Shown: positions 16,324 through 24,899, numbered from the stretch's first letter. The stretch is DNA of 64,000 bases from Eubacteriaceae bacterium Marseille-Q4139 (GCA_018223415.1 JAGTTQ010000001.1:3149365-3213364); one strand, 5' to 3'. Made by a program: numbers and translations. The notes: generated by a model not told the origin, from the sequence alone.

Positions 16324-16409
16324 AAACGGGCTCGGCCGGATTTGGCCGGGCCTGTTTCGTTTGCTGGCGCAGCCGCGCTCCGGCGCGAGTGTGCGCAGCA
16401 GCGCACACT
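16324..16409 (+). terminator. Two hairpins after the cell-wall-binding protein gene
   Basis: GAAACGGGCTCGGCC and GGCCGGGCCTGTTTC form a long GC-rich stem, likely a terminator. Shortly after, GTGTGCGC-AGCA-GCGCACAC (16390-16409) is a perfect 8-bp stem. Between here and 16490 I see no gene. Confidence 0.55.
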
Positions 16410-16494
16410 TTCTTAAAGGTACAGTCCGTCAGACCTTCCCATGCAGTCTGGAAATTTCCGCAGTACATTTTGGAATAAAATTTGTAAAATCCTA

Positions 16495-16523
16495 TTGACA
16501 TATAATATTATACGTCATATAAT
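16495..16523 (+). promoter_or_regulatory. Perfect consensus promoter of the PadR operon
   Basis: TTGACA, exactly 17 nt, TATAAT. The AATATTATAC motif occurs twice, once inside the spacer (16504) and once after the -10 (16532), each followed by a near-inverted copy. Confidence 0.85.
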
Positions 16524-16556
16524 ATAGGCACAATATTATACAACGTATAGTATTAT
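16501..16556. promoter_or_regulatory. Candidate PadR operator: two imperfect palindromes
   Basis: AATATTATAC-gtca-TATAATAT (starting 16504) and AATATTATAC-aac-GTATAGTATT (starting 16532) overlap the promoter and its downstream edge. PadR proteins usually repress their own promoter, so autoregulation is inferred. Confidence 0.55.
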
Positions 16557-16638
16557 AAAAGATATAAAGATATTGTTTGAAGGTTTTTATGAGGCTTTCT
16601 CGTTTTATCGAAGGGAGCCGGAAAGGAGCGGAGGCCTA

Positions 16639-16959
16639 ATGGTATTTAACACAGGAGCGGCGCTGTTGGATGCGATTGTGCTGGCGGTTGTCTCCCGGGA
16701 ACAGAACGGGACGTACGGATACAAGATTACGCAGGACGTGCGGAAGGCCATTGACATTTCCGAGTCGACGCTGTATCCGGTGCTGCGGCGCCTTTCACAG
16801 GAGAAGTGCCTGGAGGTTTACGACCTGGCCATAGACGGGCGGAACAGGCGGTATTACAAGCTGACGGAGACCGGCCGGGCGCAGCTTATGCTCTATAAGG
16901 GGGAATGGGCGAGTTATTCGGCAAAAATATCCCATATTTTTGAGGAGGCAAGGATATGA
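16639..16959 (+). CDS. PadR-family transcriptional regulator
   Basis: Winged-helix protein of 106 residues. GTYGYKITQDVRKAIDISESTLYPVLRRLSQEK (about 27-60) is the PadR recognition region, and GRNRRYYKLTETGRAQL the beta wing. AAAGGAGCGGAGG before the ATG fits better than an earlier ATG at 16573. It heads a four-gene operon (PadR, DUF1700, DUF4097, PspC) and overlaps the next gene by ATGA. Likely role: repressor of this envelope-stress-type unit. Confidence 0.92.
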   Translation: MVFNTGAALLDAIVLAVVSREQNGTYGYKITQDVRKAIDISESTLYPVLRRLSQEKCLEVYDLAIDGRNRRYYKLTETGRAQLMLYKGEWASYSAKISHIFEEARI

Positions 16960-17723
16960 GAAAGGAAGAGTTTTTTAAACGTCTTGAGTACCTGCTCCAG
17001 GATATGCCGGAGCAGGACAAGGAAGAGGCGCTTCAATATTACAGGGATTATCTGGAAGAGGCAGGCCCGGAGCGGGAGGAGAAGGTCATCGGGGAATTCG
17101 GAAGCCCGGAGCGGGTGGCAGCCATTATCCGGGCGGATCTCATGGGAAATCTGGAGGACGGCGGTTCTTTCACGGAAACAGGATACGAAGATGAGCGGTT
17201 CCGTGATCCCAATTACCAGGTGGCGAAGCGGTATGACCTGCCGGAGAAAAAAGAGCCTGAGAGGCAGGAGAGCCATACGGAGTACAGGGAGAAAAAGGTG
17301 CATGAAACCTACCGCCATGTAAAACAGGAGCGATGGACCAGCAAGCCTTTAAAAATCGTGCTTCTGGCTGTGCTTCTGATTCTTGCAAGCCCGTTCCTTC
17401 TGGGGATCGGCGGCATCCTTTTCGGGATTCTGGCGGGCGTTTTGTCTCTCCTGTTCGGCATTATCATTACAGTCGTATGCCTGACGGGGGTGGCGTTCCT
17501 CATCGCTGTGATTTTAGCGGTCTGCGGCATCGTCTTCATGTTTGCAAGCCCGTTAGAAGGGCTTCTGCTCATCGGCGGCGGCGCCGTGAGCCTGGGATGC
17601 GGACTGATTGGGCTGGCGATGACTGTGGCATTTATCGGAATGTTTCTGCCGTTTTTGTGGCGGTGCCTTGTAAAGCTTGCCGGCAGCTTTTCCGGCAGGG
17701 GGAAGGAGAAGAAACATGAGTAA
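16956..17723 (+). CDS. DUF1700 (HAAS-type) membrane protein
   Basis: Protein of 255 residues. The N-terminal 60 residues form the helical DUF1700 domain: MRKEEFFKRLEYLLQDMPEQ, then ALQYYRDYLEEAG and IGEFGSPERVAAII. A charged linker and then four hydrophobic segments (about 128-235) follow. These proteins regularly follow PadR genes and precede DUF4097 genes in Firmicutes; the unit is thought to sense or answer envelope stress, but the mechanism is unknown. It overlaps both neighbours. Confidence 0.85.
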   Translation: MRKEEFFKRLEYLLQDMPEQDKEEALQYYRDYLEEAGPEREEKVIGEFGSPERVAAIIRADLMGNLEDGGSFTETGYEDERFRDPNYQVAKRYDLPEKKEPERQESHTEYREKKVHETYRHVKQERWTSKPLKIVLLAVLLILASPFLLGIGGILFGILAGVLSLLFGIIITVVCLTGVAFLIAVILAVCGIVFMFASPLEGLLLIGGGAVSLGCGLIGLAMTVAFIGMFLPFLWRCLVKLAGSFSGRGKEKKHE

Positions 17724-18585
17724 ATTTTTGAAGATTACGATTATTTCCGGGATATTGCTGATTCTGGTTGGAGCGGGCATCTGCACGGCGGCCCTGGCCA
17801 TGGGGGTGAGCTTCGAGAAGATGGAGACGCTGCTTGAGGAGAGGAACCCCTTCGACCATCAATGGCAGGTCAGCGTGATGACAAGAGGAGGCACTCGCGC
17901 GGAGGCGGCCTATGAGGAGGCGGATCCGGTTTATGCCTTTGAGGATGAGGAACCCTACGACGGAAACTGGTATGCAGAATACACGGCACTCACGGATCTT
18001 GAAATCATCCAGAACGGCGGAAGCATAGAATTTGAGACGTCTGATGGGGCAGAGGTATTTTCCATCCGCGGAGAAGGCGGGGACATCAACAGCACATCCT
18101 ATTCGGAGTCCGGCTCGAATCACAGCCTTACCCTGACAGTGGAGGACGGCGAACGGTACTGGCTCACGATCCCGTCGGAATGGATTCTGGACAGCATTTC
18201 GGTTGTGGTGGACGATGGGGAGTCTGCTTTTGACGGTCTCCGGGCGGAGACGGCTGATTTTCACATCCTTGGCGGCGACATGTCTGTCTCACAGGGTTAC
18301 GGCGGGAAAATATCCCTTGTATGTGAGGACGGAAATGCCGTGTGGAGCGGTTCCGGAGAGCCGGTAAAAGAGCTGAGCGCCGTGTGCAGCAGCGGAAACA
18401 TGGTAATGAACATGCCGGGAAGCGGGGAGGACTATAATATCCGCCTGGACTGCCACGACGGGGAGATTGTATGCCCGGACGGGATGTTCCGGAACTCGGA
18501 AGGCGTGCTGCTTGGAAACCAGGAGGCAGAAAATATTTTGACAGCAGAGGCAAGGGACGACGGAAGTATTTCCCTTTCCTATTAG
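17716..18585 (+). CDS. DUF4097-family beta-strand repeat protein
   Basis: Protein of 289 residues with one N-terminal transmembrane segment (about 5-27) and a long beta-rich outer part. From about residue 95 on it has short repeated strands (LEIIQNGGSIEFETS, GGDINSTSYSESG, LSAVCSSGNMVMNMPG), typical of DUF4097 putative adhesin folds. It overlaps DUF1700 by 8 nt and is followed by a PspC gene 13 nt later. The first in-frame ATG (17677) lies within the previous gene; ATG 17716 with AAGGAGAAG is preferred. Confidence 0.85.
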   Translation: MSKFLKITIISGILLILVGAGICTAALAMGVSFEKMETLLEERNPFDHQWQVSVMTRGGTRAEAAYEEADPVYAFEDEEPYDGNWYAEYTALTDLEIIQNGGSIEFETSDGAEVFSIRGEGGDINSTSYSESGSNHSLTLTVEDGERYWLTIPSEWILDSISVVVDDGESAFDGLRAETADFHILGGDMSVSQGYGGKISLVCEDGNAVWSGSGEPVKELSAVCSSGNMVMNMPGSGEDYNIRLDCHDGEIVCPDGMFRNSEGVLLGNQEAENILTAEARDDGSISLSY

Positions 18586-18598
18586 AGGAGGCGATTTT

Positions 18599-18787
18599 AT
18601 GGAACCAAAGCGGTTATACCGGTCGGCACATGATAAAATGATTTTCGGCGTCTGCGGCGGAATCGGAGAGTATTTGAATGTGGATTCCACGCTGGTGCGC
18701 CTGATCTGGGCCATTCTCGTTTGTACAGGCCCGGGACTGATTGCTTACCTGATTGCGGCGATTATTATCCCGCAGGAACCGGTTTAA
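18599..18787 (+). CDS. PspC-domain small membrane protein
   Basis: Protein of 62 residues, essentially one PspC domain: LYRSAHDKMIFGVCGGIGEYLNVDSTLVRLIW, then a hydrophobic helix ending in IIIPQEP. Phage-shock C proteins work in envelope-stress signalling. Last gene of the PadR operon; AGAGGAGG precedes the ATG. Confidence 0.93.
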   Translation: MEPKRLYRSAHDKMIFGVCGGIGEYLNVDSTLVRLIWAILVCTGPGLIAYLIAAIIIPQEPV

Positions 18788-18804
18788 GGATATTGTTTTG
18801 CGAG

Positions 18805-18833
18805 GAGGAGAGGCCTGGTGCCTCTCCTCTTTG
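18805..18833 (+). terminator. Terminator of the PadR operon
   Basis: GAGGAGAGGC, 5-nt loop, GCCTCTCCTC, then TTTG: a perfect 10-bp stem just after the PspC gene. Confidence 0.8.
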
Positions 18834-18857
18834 CAGTTTGTCCCGGGGCGGGCAGGT

Positions 18858-18886
18858 GTATAGGCGGCAGAAAATGGGAAATACTT
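18858..18886 (+). promoter_or_regulatory. Possible sigma-G-type promoter of the SASP gene
   Basis: GTATA fits the -35 pattern GHATR; 17 nt later AATACTT matches five of seven positions of CATWHTA. SASP genes are normally read by forespore sigma-G. Tentative. Confidence 0.4.
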
Positions 18887-18915
18887 CTTATCATCACAGG
18901 AAAGGAGATTTCGAT

Positions 18916-19128
18916 ATGCCGAAAAAGAAGACAGAGGAGCCCTTTGACCCGGAAAATCTGAAGCCGGAGGACAAGCTGAAATTTGAGATTGCCACAGAGC
19001 TTGGGCTTGGCGACAAGGTCATTGCCGGCGGCTGGCGGTGCCTGACCGCAAAGGAGAGCGGGCGGATCGGCGGGCTGATTACGAAGCGCAAACGGGAAAT
19101 GAAGAAAGAGGCGTTGAAAGATTCCTGA
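18916..19128 (+). CDS. Small acid-soluble spore protein, alpha/beta type
   Basis: Protein of 70 residues. KFEIATELGLGDKV and TAKESGRIGGLITKRKREM match the two conserved SASP signatures. These proteins coat and protect spore DNA in the forespore and are degraded at germination. The basic, Pro/Glu-rich N-terminus is somewhat unusual. AAAGGAG lies 9 nt before the ATG. It stands alone, between the PspC gene and cbiG. Its presence shows a spore former. Confidence 0.93.
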   Translation: MPKKKTEEPFDPENLKPEDKLKFEIATELGLGDKVIAGGWRCLTAKESGRIGGLITKRKREMKKEALKDS

Positions 19129-19173
19129 AAATCAAATATAATAGAGGAAAGAAAAAACGACGGGAGCCGGAAA

Positions 19174-20277
19174 TTGAAGATTACACTCATTTGTTTTACG
19201 GAAAACGGGTTTAAAACTGAAAAGCGGCTGGTGCGTGCGTTTTCTGCTGCGGGCCATCAGACGATGCCTTTTGTGCTTGGAACGTATGCTCTTCAGGCGG
19301 CGGCGAAGGATCACGAGATCAGCTTTTCAGCCGTCCGGGCGGGCGGCCTTGTGCCATGGGCCGGCGAGTGGTTTCCGAAGGCGGATGCCCTTGTTTTTGT
19401 GGGCGCTGCCGGGATCGCCGTCCGCGCCATTGCGCCGTTTGTAAAGGATAAGCAGACGGATCCGGCCGTTCTGGTGACGGATGAGGGCGGAAATTTTGTA
19501 ATCCCGATTCTCTCCGGGCATATCGGCGGCGCCAATGAGCTGGCAGTGACGGCGGCCCGGGCGCTGGGGGCACAGCCGGTGGTGACGACGGCGACGGATA
19601 TCAATAAAAAATTTTCCGTGGACGTCTTTGCCAGGAAAAAAGGCCTCGTCATCGACGAAATCGCCACGGCGAAGAGCATTTCCGCCGACCTTTTGGCCGG
19701 GGAGCCGGTGGGGCTTTTCTGCGATTTCCCGCCGGGCGGCGCCGTTCCTGAGGGGCTTTTTTCCAATACCATGTGCCGGCACAACATCTGGATCACCATC
19801 AGCAAAAAGAAGGGACGGCTGTTTTCCAGCGACCGGATGCTGCGGCTGATCCCCTCCTGCGTGGCCGTGGGCATCGGCTGCCGACGCGGGACAAATAAGG
19901 AGAGAATCAGGGAGGCGCTTTCGGAGGCCATGGAAAAGAACCGGCTGGACATGAGAAGCATCTGCGTCTTTTCCAGCATCGACATTAAGAAGGAAGAAGC
20001 CGGAATTAAGGAGCTTTCCAGGGAGCTCGGGATCCCGTTCCTTACATACTCCCGGGAAGAGCTTTTGGAGGTGCCCGGCATCTACACGGATTCGGCCTTT
20101 GTCCGTCAGACGACAGGCATCGGAAACGTCTGCGAGCGGGCGGCCATGGCGGCCTGCATGGAGGTCTCGAAAAACAGCCGCCTGTTGTTCCGGAAATGGG
20201 CGGGAAACGGAGTGACCGTGGCGGCGGCGTACTTTTGCCCGGAGCTTTTCGGAGAGCCGGAAGGAGGCCTGTTATGA
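19174..20277 (+). CDS. cbiG: Cobalt-precorrin 5A hydrolase CbiG
   Basis: Protein of 367 residues of anaerobic cobalamin synthesis; opens the delta-lactone of cobalt-precorrin-5A with loss of acetaldehyde. The N-terminal part has the CbiG landmark VLVTDEGGNFVIPILSGHIGGANELA (about 100-125) and FVGAAGIAVRAIAPFVKDK (about 74-92). The C-terminal domain has VAVGIGCRRGTNKERI and TGIGNVCERAAM. The start is a TTG after GGGAGCCGG; no ATG fits. It overlaps cobU by ATGA and leads a cobalamin cluster. Confidence 0.93.
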   Translation: MKITLICFTENGFKTEKRLVRAFSAAGHQTMPFVLGTYALQAAAKDHEISFSAVRAGGLVPWAGEWFPKADALVFVGAAGIAVRAIAPFVKDKQTDPAVLVTDEGGNFVIPILSGHIGGANELAVTAARALGAQPVVTTATDINKKFSVDVFARKKGLVIDEIATAKSISADLLAGEPVGLFCDFPPGGAVPEGLFSNTMCRHNIWITISKKKGRLFSSDRMLRLIPSCVAVGIGCRRGTNKERIREALSEAMEKNRLDMRSICVFSSIDIKKEEAGIKELSRELGIPFLTYSREELLEVPGIYTDSAFVRQTTGIGNVCERAAMAACMEVSKNSRLLFRKWAGNGVTVAAAYFCPELFGEPEGGLL

Positions 20278-20813
20278 TGCTCCTGGTGACCGGGGCAAGC
20301 GCCAGCGGGAAATCCCGGTGGGCGGAAAACCGGCTGATGGAATTCGGCGGGGAGCGGGTGTACGCGGCGACGATGATCCCCTGGGACGCGGAGTGCAGGG
20401 AGCGGATCAAAAGGCATCGGAAGATGCGGGAAAAGAAGCAGTTTGTCACAGTGGAATGCCCGCTGGATCTCAAAAAACTTGACGGGATTCAGGGAAAGGA
20501 CGTGCTTTTGGAGTGCCTTTCCAACCTGACGGCCAACGAAATGTACCGGGAAGATAAAGAGGCAGTGAGCGGGACGCCGGAACAGCGGATTTTAGACGGG
20601 ATTCTTAAGATACGCAGGGAGGCCGCGAACCTTGTTGTGGTGACGAACGAGGTGTTTTCCGACGGGGAGACGTACTCGGAAGAGACGAAGGAGTATATGG
20701 AGAGACTGGGAAGGTTAAACAGGGACATCGCAGCGCTTGCCGATGAGGCCGTGGAGGTGGTCTGCGGGATCCCGGTCTTTTTAAAGCGTGCAGAAAGGAG
20801 AAATGAGCCGTGA
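20274..20813 (+). CDS. cobU: Adenosylcobinamide kinase / guanylyltransferase CobU
   Basis: Protein of 179 residues that phosphorylates adenosylcobinamide and then attaches GMP. The P-loop GASASGKSRWAE is at residues 7-18. AATMIPWDAECRERIKRHRKMR (about 34-55) carries the His of the RI-x-x-H motif where GMP binds. The C-terminus has VVVTNEVFSDG and the shared ending CGIPVFLK. AGGAGG lies in the end of cbiG. A second, divergent CobU-like gene follows with overlapping stop and start. Confidence 0.88.
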   Translation: MMLLVTGASASGKSRWAENRLMEFGGERVYAATMIPWDAECRERIKRHRKMREKKQFVTVECPLDLKKLDGIQGKDVLLECLSNLTANEMYREDKEAVSGTPEQRILDGILKIRREAANLVVVTNEVFSDGETYSEETKEYMERLGRLNRDIAALADEAVEVVCGIPVFLKRAERRNEP

Positions 20814-21223
20814 TCCTGATTGTCGGCGGTGCGTGCCAGGGAAAGCGTTCCTTTGCGCTGCGCCTTTATGAAGAAAACTGTGGCCGCCCGGCAGAATGCA
20901 GCTATGTCCCGGATTTTGAAGCAGTGATGAAGCGGCCGGTGGTGAACCGGCTCGAGGAGTATATCCGGGAATTTGCAAAAGAGGAGAGCGCCGAAGCGGC
21001 CAGGGAGAAGACAGAATCCTTTTTGCGGCGGCTTTTAAAGGAAAATCCGGAGGCCATCGTTATTTGCCGGGAACTTGGCTGCGGCATTGTCCCCATTGAC
21101 CCGGCGGACAGGCTGTGGCGGGATCTTTCCGGCGAGGCCTGCCAGTTTCTGGCCGGGCATTCCCGCGAGGTTTACCGGGTGATCTGCGGGATTCCAATGA
21201 AGCTAAAAGGAGAGGACAAATGA
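20810..21223 (+). CDS. Divergent, shortened CobU-like protein
   Basis: Protein of 137 residues. The start ILIVGGACQGKRSFALRLYEE has a degenerate P-loop (Arg where Ser/Thr is usual). The C-terminal half, CRELGCGIVPIDPADRLWRDLSGEACQFLA then VICGIPMKLKG, matches the end of CobU well. The central RI-x-x-H guanylylation segment is missing. It may keep only part of the activity or act as a partner of the complete CobU. GTG start overlapping the cobU stop; AAAGGAG at 20794-20800. Overlaps cobD at its end. Confidence 0.75.
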   Translation: MILIVGGACQGKRSFALRLYEENCGRPAECSYVPDFEAVMKRPVVNRLEEYIREFAKEESAEAAREKTESFLRRLLKENPEAIVICRELGCGIVPIDPADRLWRDLSGEACQFLAGHSREVYRVICGIPMKLKGEDK

Positions 21224-22287
21224 TTGCAAAGCATGGCGGGGACGTGTACGGGAATCGCGGCGTCGTCCTGGATTTTTCCGTCAACATCAATCCCCTTGGG
21301 ACGCCGGATTTCATAAAAAAGGCCATGACATCAAGCCTTGATGACGTGAGCCGTTACCCGGACACCAGGTGCCGGAAGCTTCGGTCGGCGGCGGACGCAT
21401 GGTACCGTGTTTCAGAAGATACGCTTATATTTGGGAATGGGGCGGCAGAGCTGATTTTCCTGGCAGTTCATGCGCTGAGGCCGAAGCGTGCCGTCATAAC
21501 GGCGCCGTCGTTTCTGGAATACGAGACGGCCCTTGCGGCTTTTGATGTGCCGGCGGACTTTTTCCTGTTAAAGAAAGAGGATGGTTTCCATCTTCCGGCA
21601 GACAGGTTCCTTTCGTTTTTGGAGGAAAAAAAGCCGGAGATGATATTCCTTTGCAATCCGGCCAATCCCACGGGGGTGCTTACGGAAAGGGCAGAGATGG
21701 GGAAAATTCTGGATTTCTGCGAAACGCGCGGCATCTTTGCCGTGGTGGATGAGTGCTTCCTGGAATTTGTCATGGAACCGGAACGGCATTCGGTGTTAGA
21801 CCGCGTCCGTGCCGGGAAAAAGGGGCTTCTTGTTCTCCAGGCCATCACGAAGACCTTTGCAGTGCCGGGAATCCGCCTGGGATACGGGTTTCTTTCGGAT
21901 GCGGCCGTGAGGGAGCGGATGGAAGCCGCGAGGCAGCCCTGGAGCGTCTCTGTGACGGCGCAGGCGGCCGGAGCGGCGGCTTTCGGGCCTGAACGGGAAG
22001 CTTTCCTTAAGAAGACACGGGAGTTCCTTTTAAAGGAGCGGCCGTATTTTTCTGAGGAGCTTAAAAAGCGCGGCTTTTTCGTATATGACGGGGCGGCCGA
22101 CTATCTGTTTTTTGAGGATATCCCGGGGCGGGGGGACGGAAAGCTCTACGAGGAGTGCCTGGCCGGCGGCATTTTAATAAGGAGCTGTGCCAATTACCGC
22201 GGCCTTGACGGGCAGTTTTACCGGGTTTCTGTCGGTTCCAGGGAGAAAAACGGGAGATTTCTGGAAATGATTGACAGCCTTTATTAG
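21220..22287 (+). CDS. cobD: Threonine-phosphate decarboxylase CobD (aminotransferase fold)
   Basis: PLP enzyme of 355 residues; makes aminopropanol phosphate, the linker of the cobalamin lower loop. The start MIAKHGGDVYG followed by LDFSVNINPLGTPD is the typical CobD opening. FLCNPANPTGVL is the PLP-ring segment, VVDECFLEF the PLP-nitrogen Asp region, and QAITKTFAVPGIRLGY has the Schiff-base lysine. HisC is similar, but the cobalamin neighbours and N-terminus favour CobD. It overlaps the upstream gene by ATGA. Confidence 0.9.
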   Translation: MIAKHGGDVYGNRGVVLDFSVNINPLGTPDFIKKAMTSSLDDVSRYPDTRCRKLRSAADAWYRVSEDTLIFGNGAAELIFLAVHALRPKRAVITAPSFLEYETALAAFDVPADFFLLKKEDGFHLPADRFLSFLEEKKPEMIFLCNPANPTGVLTERAEMGKILDFCETRGIFAVVDECFLEFVMEPERHSVLDRVRAGKKGLLVLQAITKTFAVPGIRLGYGFLSDAAVRERMEAARQPWSVSVTAQAAGAAAFGPEREAFLKKTREFLLKERPYFSEELKKRGFFVYDGAADYLFFEDIPGRGDGKLYEECLAGGILIRSCANYRGLDGQFYRVSVGSREKNGRFLEMIDSLY

Positions 22288-22330
22288 AAATTTTAATAAA
22301 ATCTTGTTGAAAATTATTTCGGCCCGGTGG

Positions 22331-22359
22331 TTGCAGAAAACGGACAAAGCTGTTATACT
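22331..22359 (+). promoter_or_regulatory. Promoter of guaB
   Basis: TTGCAG, 17 nt, TATACT, about 75 nt before the guaB start; GAGAGGG precedes the ATG. Confidence 0.7.
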
Positions 22360-22435
22360 CTATAAAATACTTCTGAGCAGCAACAGGAGAAGTGTGAGAA
22401 CTCATTTACAGTCAAAAGAAAGAGAGGGAACCTGA

Positions 22436-23890
22436 ATGGGTAAGATTATTGGAGACGGCATTACTTTTGATGACGTGCTGTTAGTCCCGGCGTATTCCGA
22501 AGTAATTCCGAATCAGGTCGATGTTTCTACATACCTGACGAAAACAGTAAAACTGAACATTCCTTTTATGAGTGCAGGAATGGATACCGTTACAGAACAC
22601 CGCATGGCGATTGCAATGGCAAGACAGGGCGGCATCGGTATTATTCACAAAAACATGTCGATTGAGGCGCAGGCCGAAGAGGTCGACAAGGTAAAGCGTT
22701 CTGAGAACGGTGTCATCACAGACCCATTTTATTTATCCCCGGAGCATACACTGAAGGACGCAGACGAGCTGATGGCGAAATTCCGTATTTCCGGCGTTCC
22801 GATTACCGAGGGACGGAAGTTAGTCGGCATCATTACGAACCGCGACCTGAAATTCGAGGAGGACTACTCGAAGAAGATTAAGGAGTGTATGACTTCTGAG
22901 AATCTTGTGACGGCAAAGGAAGGCATCACGATGATGGAAGCCAAGAAGATGCTTGCGAAGGCAAGAGTGGAGAAGCTTCCGATTGTCGACGACGATTTTA
23001 ACTTAAAAGGCTTAATTACCATCAAGGATATTGAGAAACAGATCAAGTACCCGAATTCCGCAAAAGACGCACAGGGAAGACTTCTCTGCGGCGCTGCTGT
23101 CGGCATTACGGCAAACGTCTTAGAGCGCGTGGAGGCGCTTGTGAATGCGAAGGTGGACGTGATTGTCCTTGACTCTGCCCATGGCCATTCCGCAAACGTC
23201 ATCCGCTGCGTGAAGATGATTAAGGAGAAATATCCGGAGCTTCAGGTAATCGCAGGAAATGTTGCGACGGGCGAGGCCACAAAGGCTTTAATCGAGGCCG
23301 GTGTGGATGCCGTAAAGGTCGGTATCGGGCCGGGTTCCATCTGTACGACCCGCGTGGTGGCCGGCATCGGCGTTCCGCAGATCACGGCTGTCATGGACTG
23401 CTATGAGGTTGCCAAAGAGTACGGGATCCCGATCATCGCAGACGGCGGAATCAAGTATTCGGGAGACGTTACGAAGGCCCTGGCCGCAGGCGGAAGCGTC
23501 TGCATGATGGGAAGCCTGTTTGCAGGCTGCGACGAGAGCCCGGGAACTTACGAGCTGTTCCAGGGAAGAAAGTACAAGGTTTACCGCGGCATGGGCTCCA
23601 TCGCCGCCATGGAAAACGGAAGCAAGGACCGCTATTTCCAGACGGATGCGAAGAAGCTGGTTCCGGAAGGCGTTGAGGGACGCGTTGCATACAAGGGCTA
23701 TGTTGAAGATACGGTGTTCCAGATGCTCGGCGGCCTCCGTGCCGGTATGGGCTACTGCGGCGCACACAACATCAAAGAGCTTCAGGAGAACAGCCACTTC
23801 ATCAAGATTACGGCTGCTGCCTTAAAAGAGAGCCATCCCCATGATATCCATATCACGAAAGAGGCTCCCAATTACAGCATGGACGAATAA
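22436..23890 (+). CDS. guaB: IMP dehydrogenase
   Basis: Enzyme of 484 residues oxidising IMP to XMP with NAD, first step of GMP synthesis. TFDDVLLVPAYSEV (about 9-22) and SAGMDTVTEHRMAIAMARQGG are typical. Two CBS domains lie at about 95-205. The catalytic loop GIGPGSICTTRVVAG (near 300) has the active cysteine, and GGIKYSGDVTKALAAGG and GMGSIAAM the phosphate-binding and flap regions. Full length, own promoter, single-gene unit. Confidence 0.98.
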   Translation: MGKIIGDGITFDDVLLVPAYSEVIPNQVDVSTYLTKTVKLNIPFMSAGMDTVTEHRMAIAMARQGGIGIIHKNMSIEAQAEEVDKVKRSENGVITDPFYLSPEHTLKDADELMAKFRISGVPITEGRKLVGIITNRDLKFEEDYSKKIKECMTSENLVTAKEGITMMEAKKMLAKARVEKLPIVDDDFNLKGLITIKDIEKQIKYPNSAKDAQGRLLCGAAVGITANVLERVEALVNAKVDVIVLDSAHGHSANVIRCVKMIKEKYPELQVIAGNVATGEATKALIEAGVDAVKVGIGPGSICTTRVVAGIGVPQITAVMDCYEVAKEYGIPIIADGGIKYSGDVTKALAAGGSVCMMGSLFAGCDESPGTYELFQGRKYKVYRGMGSIAAMENGSKDRYFQTDAKKLVPEGVEGRVAYKGYVEDTVFQMLGGLRAGMGYCGAHNIKELQENSHFIKITAAALKESHPHDIHITKEAPNYSMDE

Positions 23891-23906
23891 GACAAGACGA
23901 ATAACA

Positions 23907-23952
23907 GGCTGCCGCGGGCGGACGGGACCGACTGTCGCCGCGGCGGCCTGTC
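23907..23952 (+). terminator. GC-rich hairpin after guaB
   Basis: CAGGCTGCCGCGGGCG pairs imperfectly with CGCCGCGGCGGCCTG. No clear T-run follows, so it may be a weak terminator. Confidence 0.45.
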
Positions 23953-23987
23953 TGCGTTGGAGGCCGGTTTGGGCCAAGGGGGAAAAG

Positions 23988-24899
23988 ATGGATAATTTTA
24001 TGAAGATGCTGTCGACGCAGCTCATTCTGATTCTTTACATGGGCGTCGGCTTTTATTGCAGCAAACGGAACATTGTGGACAGGCACACCCAGTCGAAAAT
24101 GACGGATTTCGTGCTGCGAGTGACGCTTCCCTGCATGATTTTCCAGTCGTTCAACACGAAGCTCACGTCGGAGGTGCTTCTTAAGGCGTCTCTCTGCCTT
24201 CTGGTGGCTGTTTTAGTCTGTGCGGCCGCCTGGCTGGCGGGAAAATGGATTTACTGCATGTATCCCTTTGAAAAAAGGAGTATTCTCCAGTATGCGACGC
24301 TGGTGAACAACGCCGCGTTTCTGGGGCTTCCGATTATTTCCTCGGTTCTCGGGGATGAGGGGCTTCTTTTGGCGACGGTGTTTATCATCCCCAACCGGAT
24401 TTTCATGTGGACAGCCGGCATCTCCATTTTTTCGGATACGTCGGACAAAAAGCAGGCCTTTAAAAAGATCCTGTTAAATCCCTGCATCATTGCCGTGTTC
24501 CTGGGGATTATCCGGAGCGTGGCGGGGATTTCGCTGCCGGCTTTTCTTGAGAGCGCCCTTACAGGCCTTGGAAACAGCACAACGCCTCTTTCCATGATGC
24601 TCGTCGGAACCATGATGACGGCCCTGACCTTAAAATCCTTTAAGGACTGGAGCACCGTGTATTTGGCGGCCGTGCGGCTCATTGCCTTGCCGCTTCTGGC
24701 TCTGGCGCTCATGCGTCTTTGCGGCGGCGATGAGGTGATGACGGCCTGCGCCGTGATTTTAACAGCCATGCCGGCAGGCAGCACGACGGCGCTTCTCGCG
24801 GAAAAATACGGGGCTGACGCCGTGTACGGGACGAAATGCCTGCTTACCAATACGCTTTTTTCTTTTATAACAATTCCGCTTATGACGCTTCTCGTGTAG
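23988..24899 (+). CDS. AEC-family (auxin efflux carrier type) transporter
   Basis: Membrane protein of 303 residues with about ten hydrophobic segments. LTSEVLLKASLCLLVAVLVCA, then QYATLVNNAAFLGLPIISSVLG (about 98-119) and GNSTTPLSMMLVGTMM (about 197-212) match the family. Members export or import carboxylates such as malate, but the substrate is not evident. An earlier in-frame ATG (23841) lies in guaB; GGGGG before ATG 23988 decides. Confidence 0.88.
   Translation: MDNFMKMLSTQLILILYMGVGFYCSKRNIVDRHTQSKMTDFVLRVTLPCMIFQSFNTKLTSEVLLKASLCLLVAVLVCAAAWLAGKWIYCMYPFEKRSILQYATLVNNAAFLGLPIISSVLGDEGLLLATVFIIPNRIFMWTAGISIFSDTSDKKQAFKKILLNPCIIAVFLGIIRSVAGISLPAFLESALTGLGNSTTPLSMMLVGTMMTALTLKSFKDWSTVYLAAVRLIALPLLALALMRLCGGDEVMTACAVILTAMPAGSTTALLAEKYGADAVYGTKCLLTNTLFSFITIPLMTLLV

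Noticed and set aside
15380..16501. 373-codon minus-strand open frame
   Set aside because: Antisense to the secreted cell-wall-binding protein, which has a signal peptide and repeat motifs; the shadow has none.
19129..19173. Cobalamin riboswitch before cbiG
   Set aside because: Only 45 bp separate the SASP gene from cbiG; too short for the riboswitch, and no B12-box text is present.
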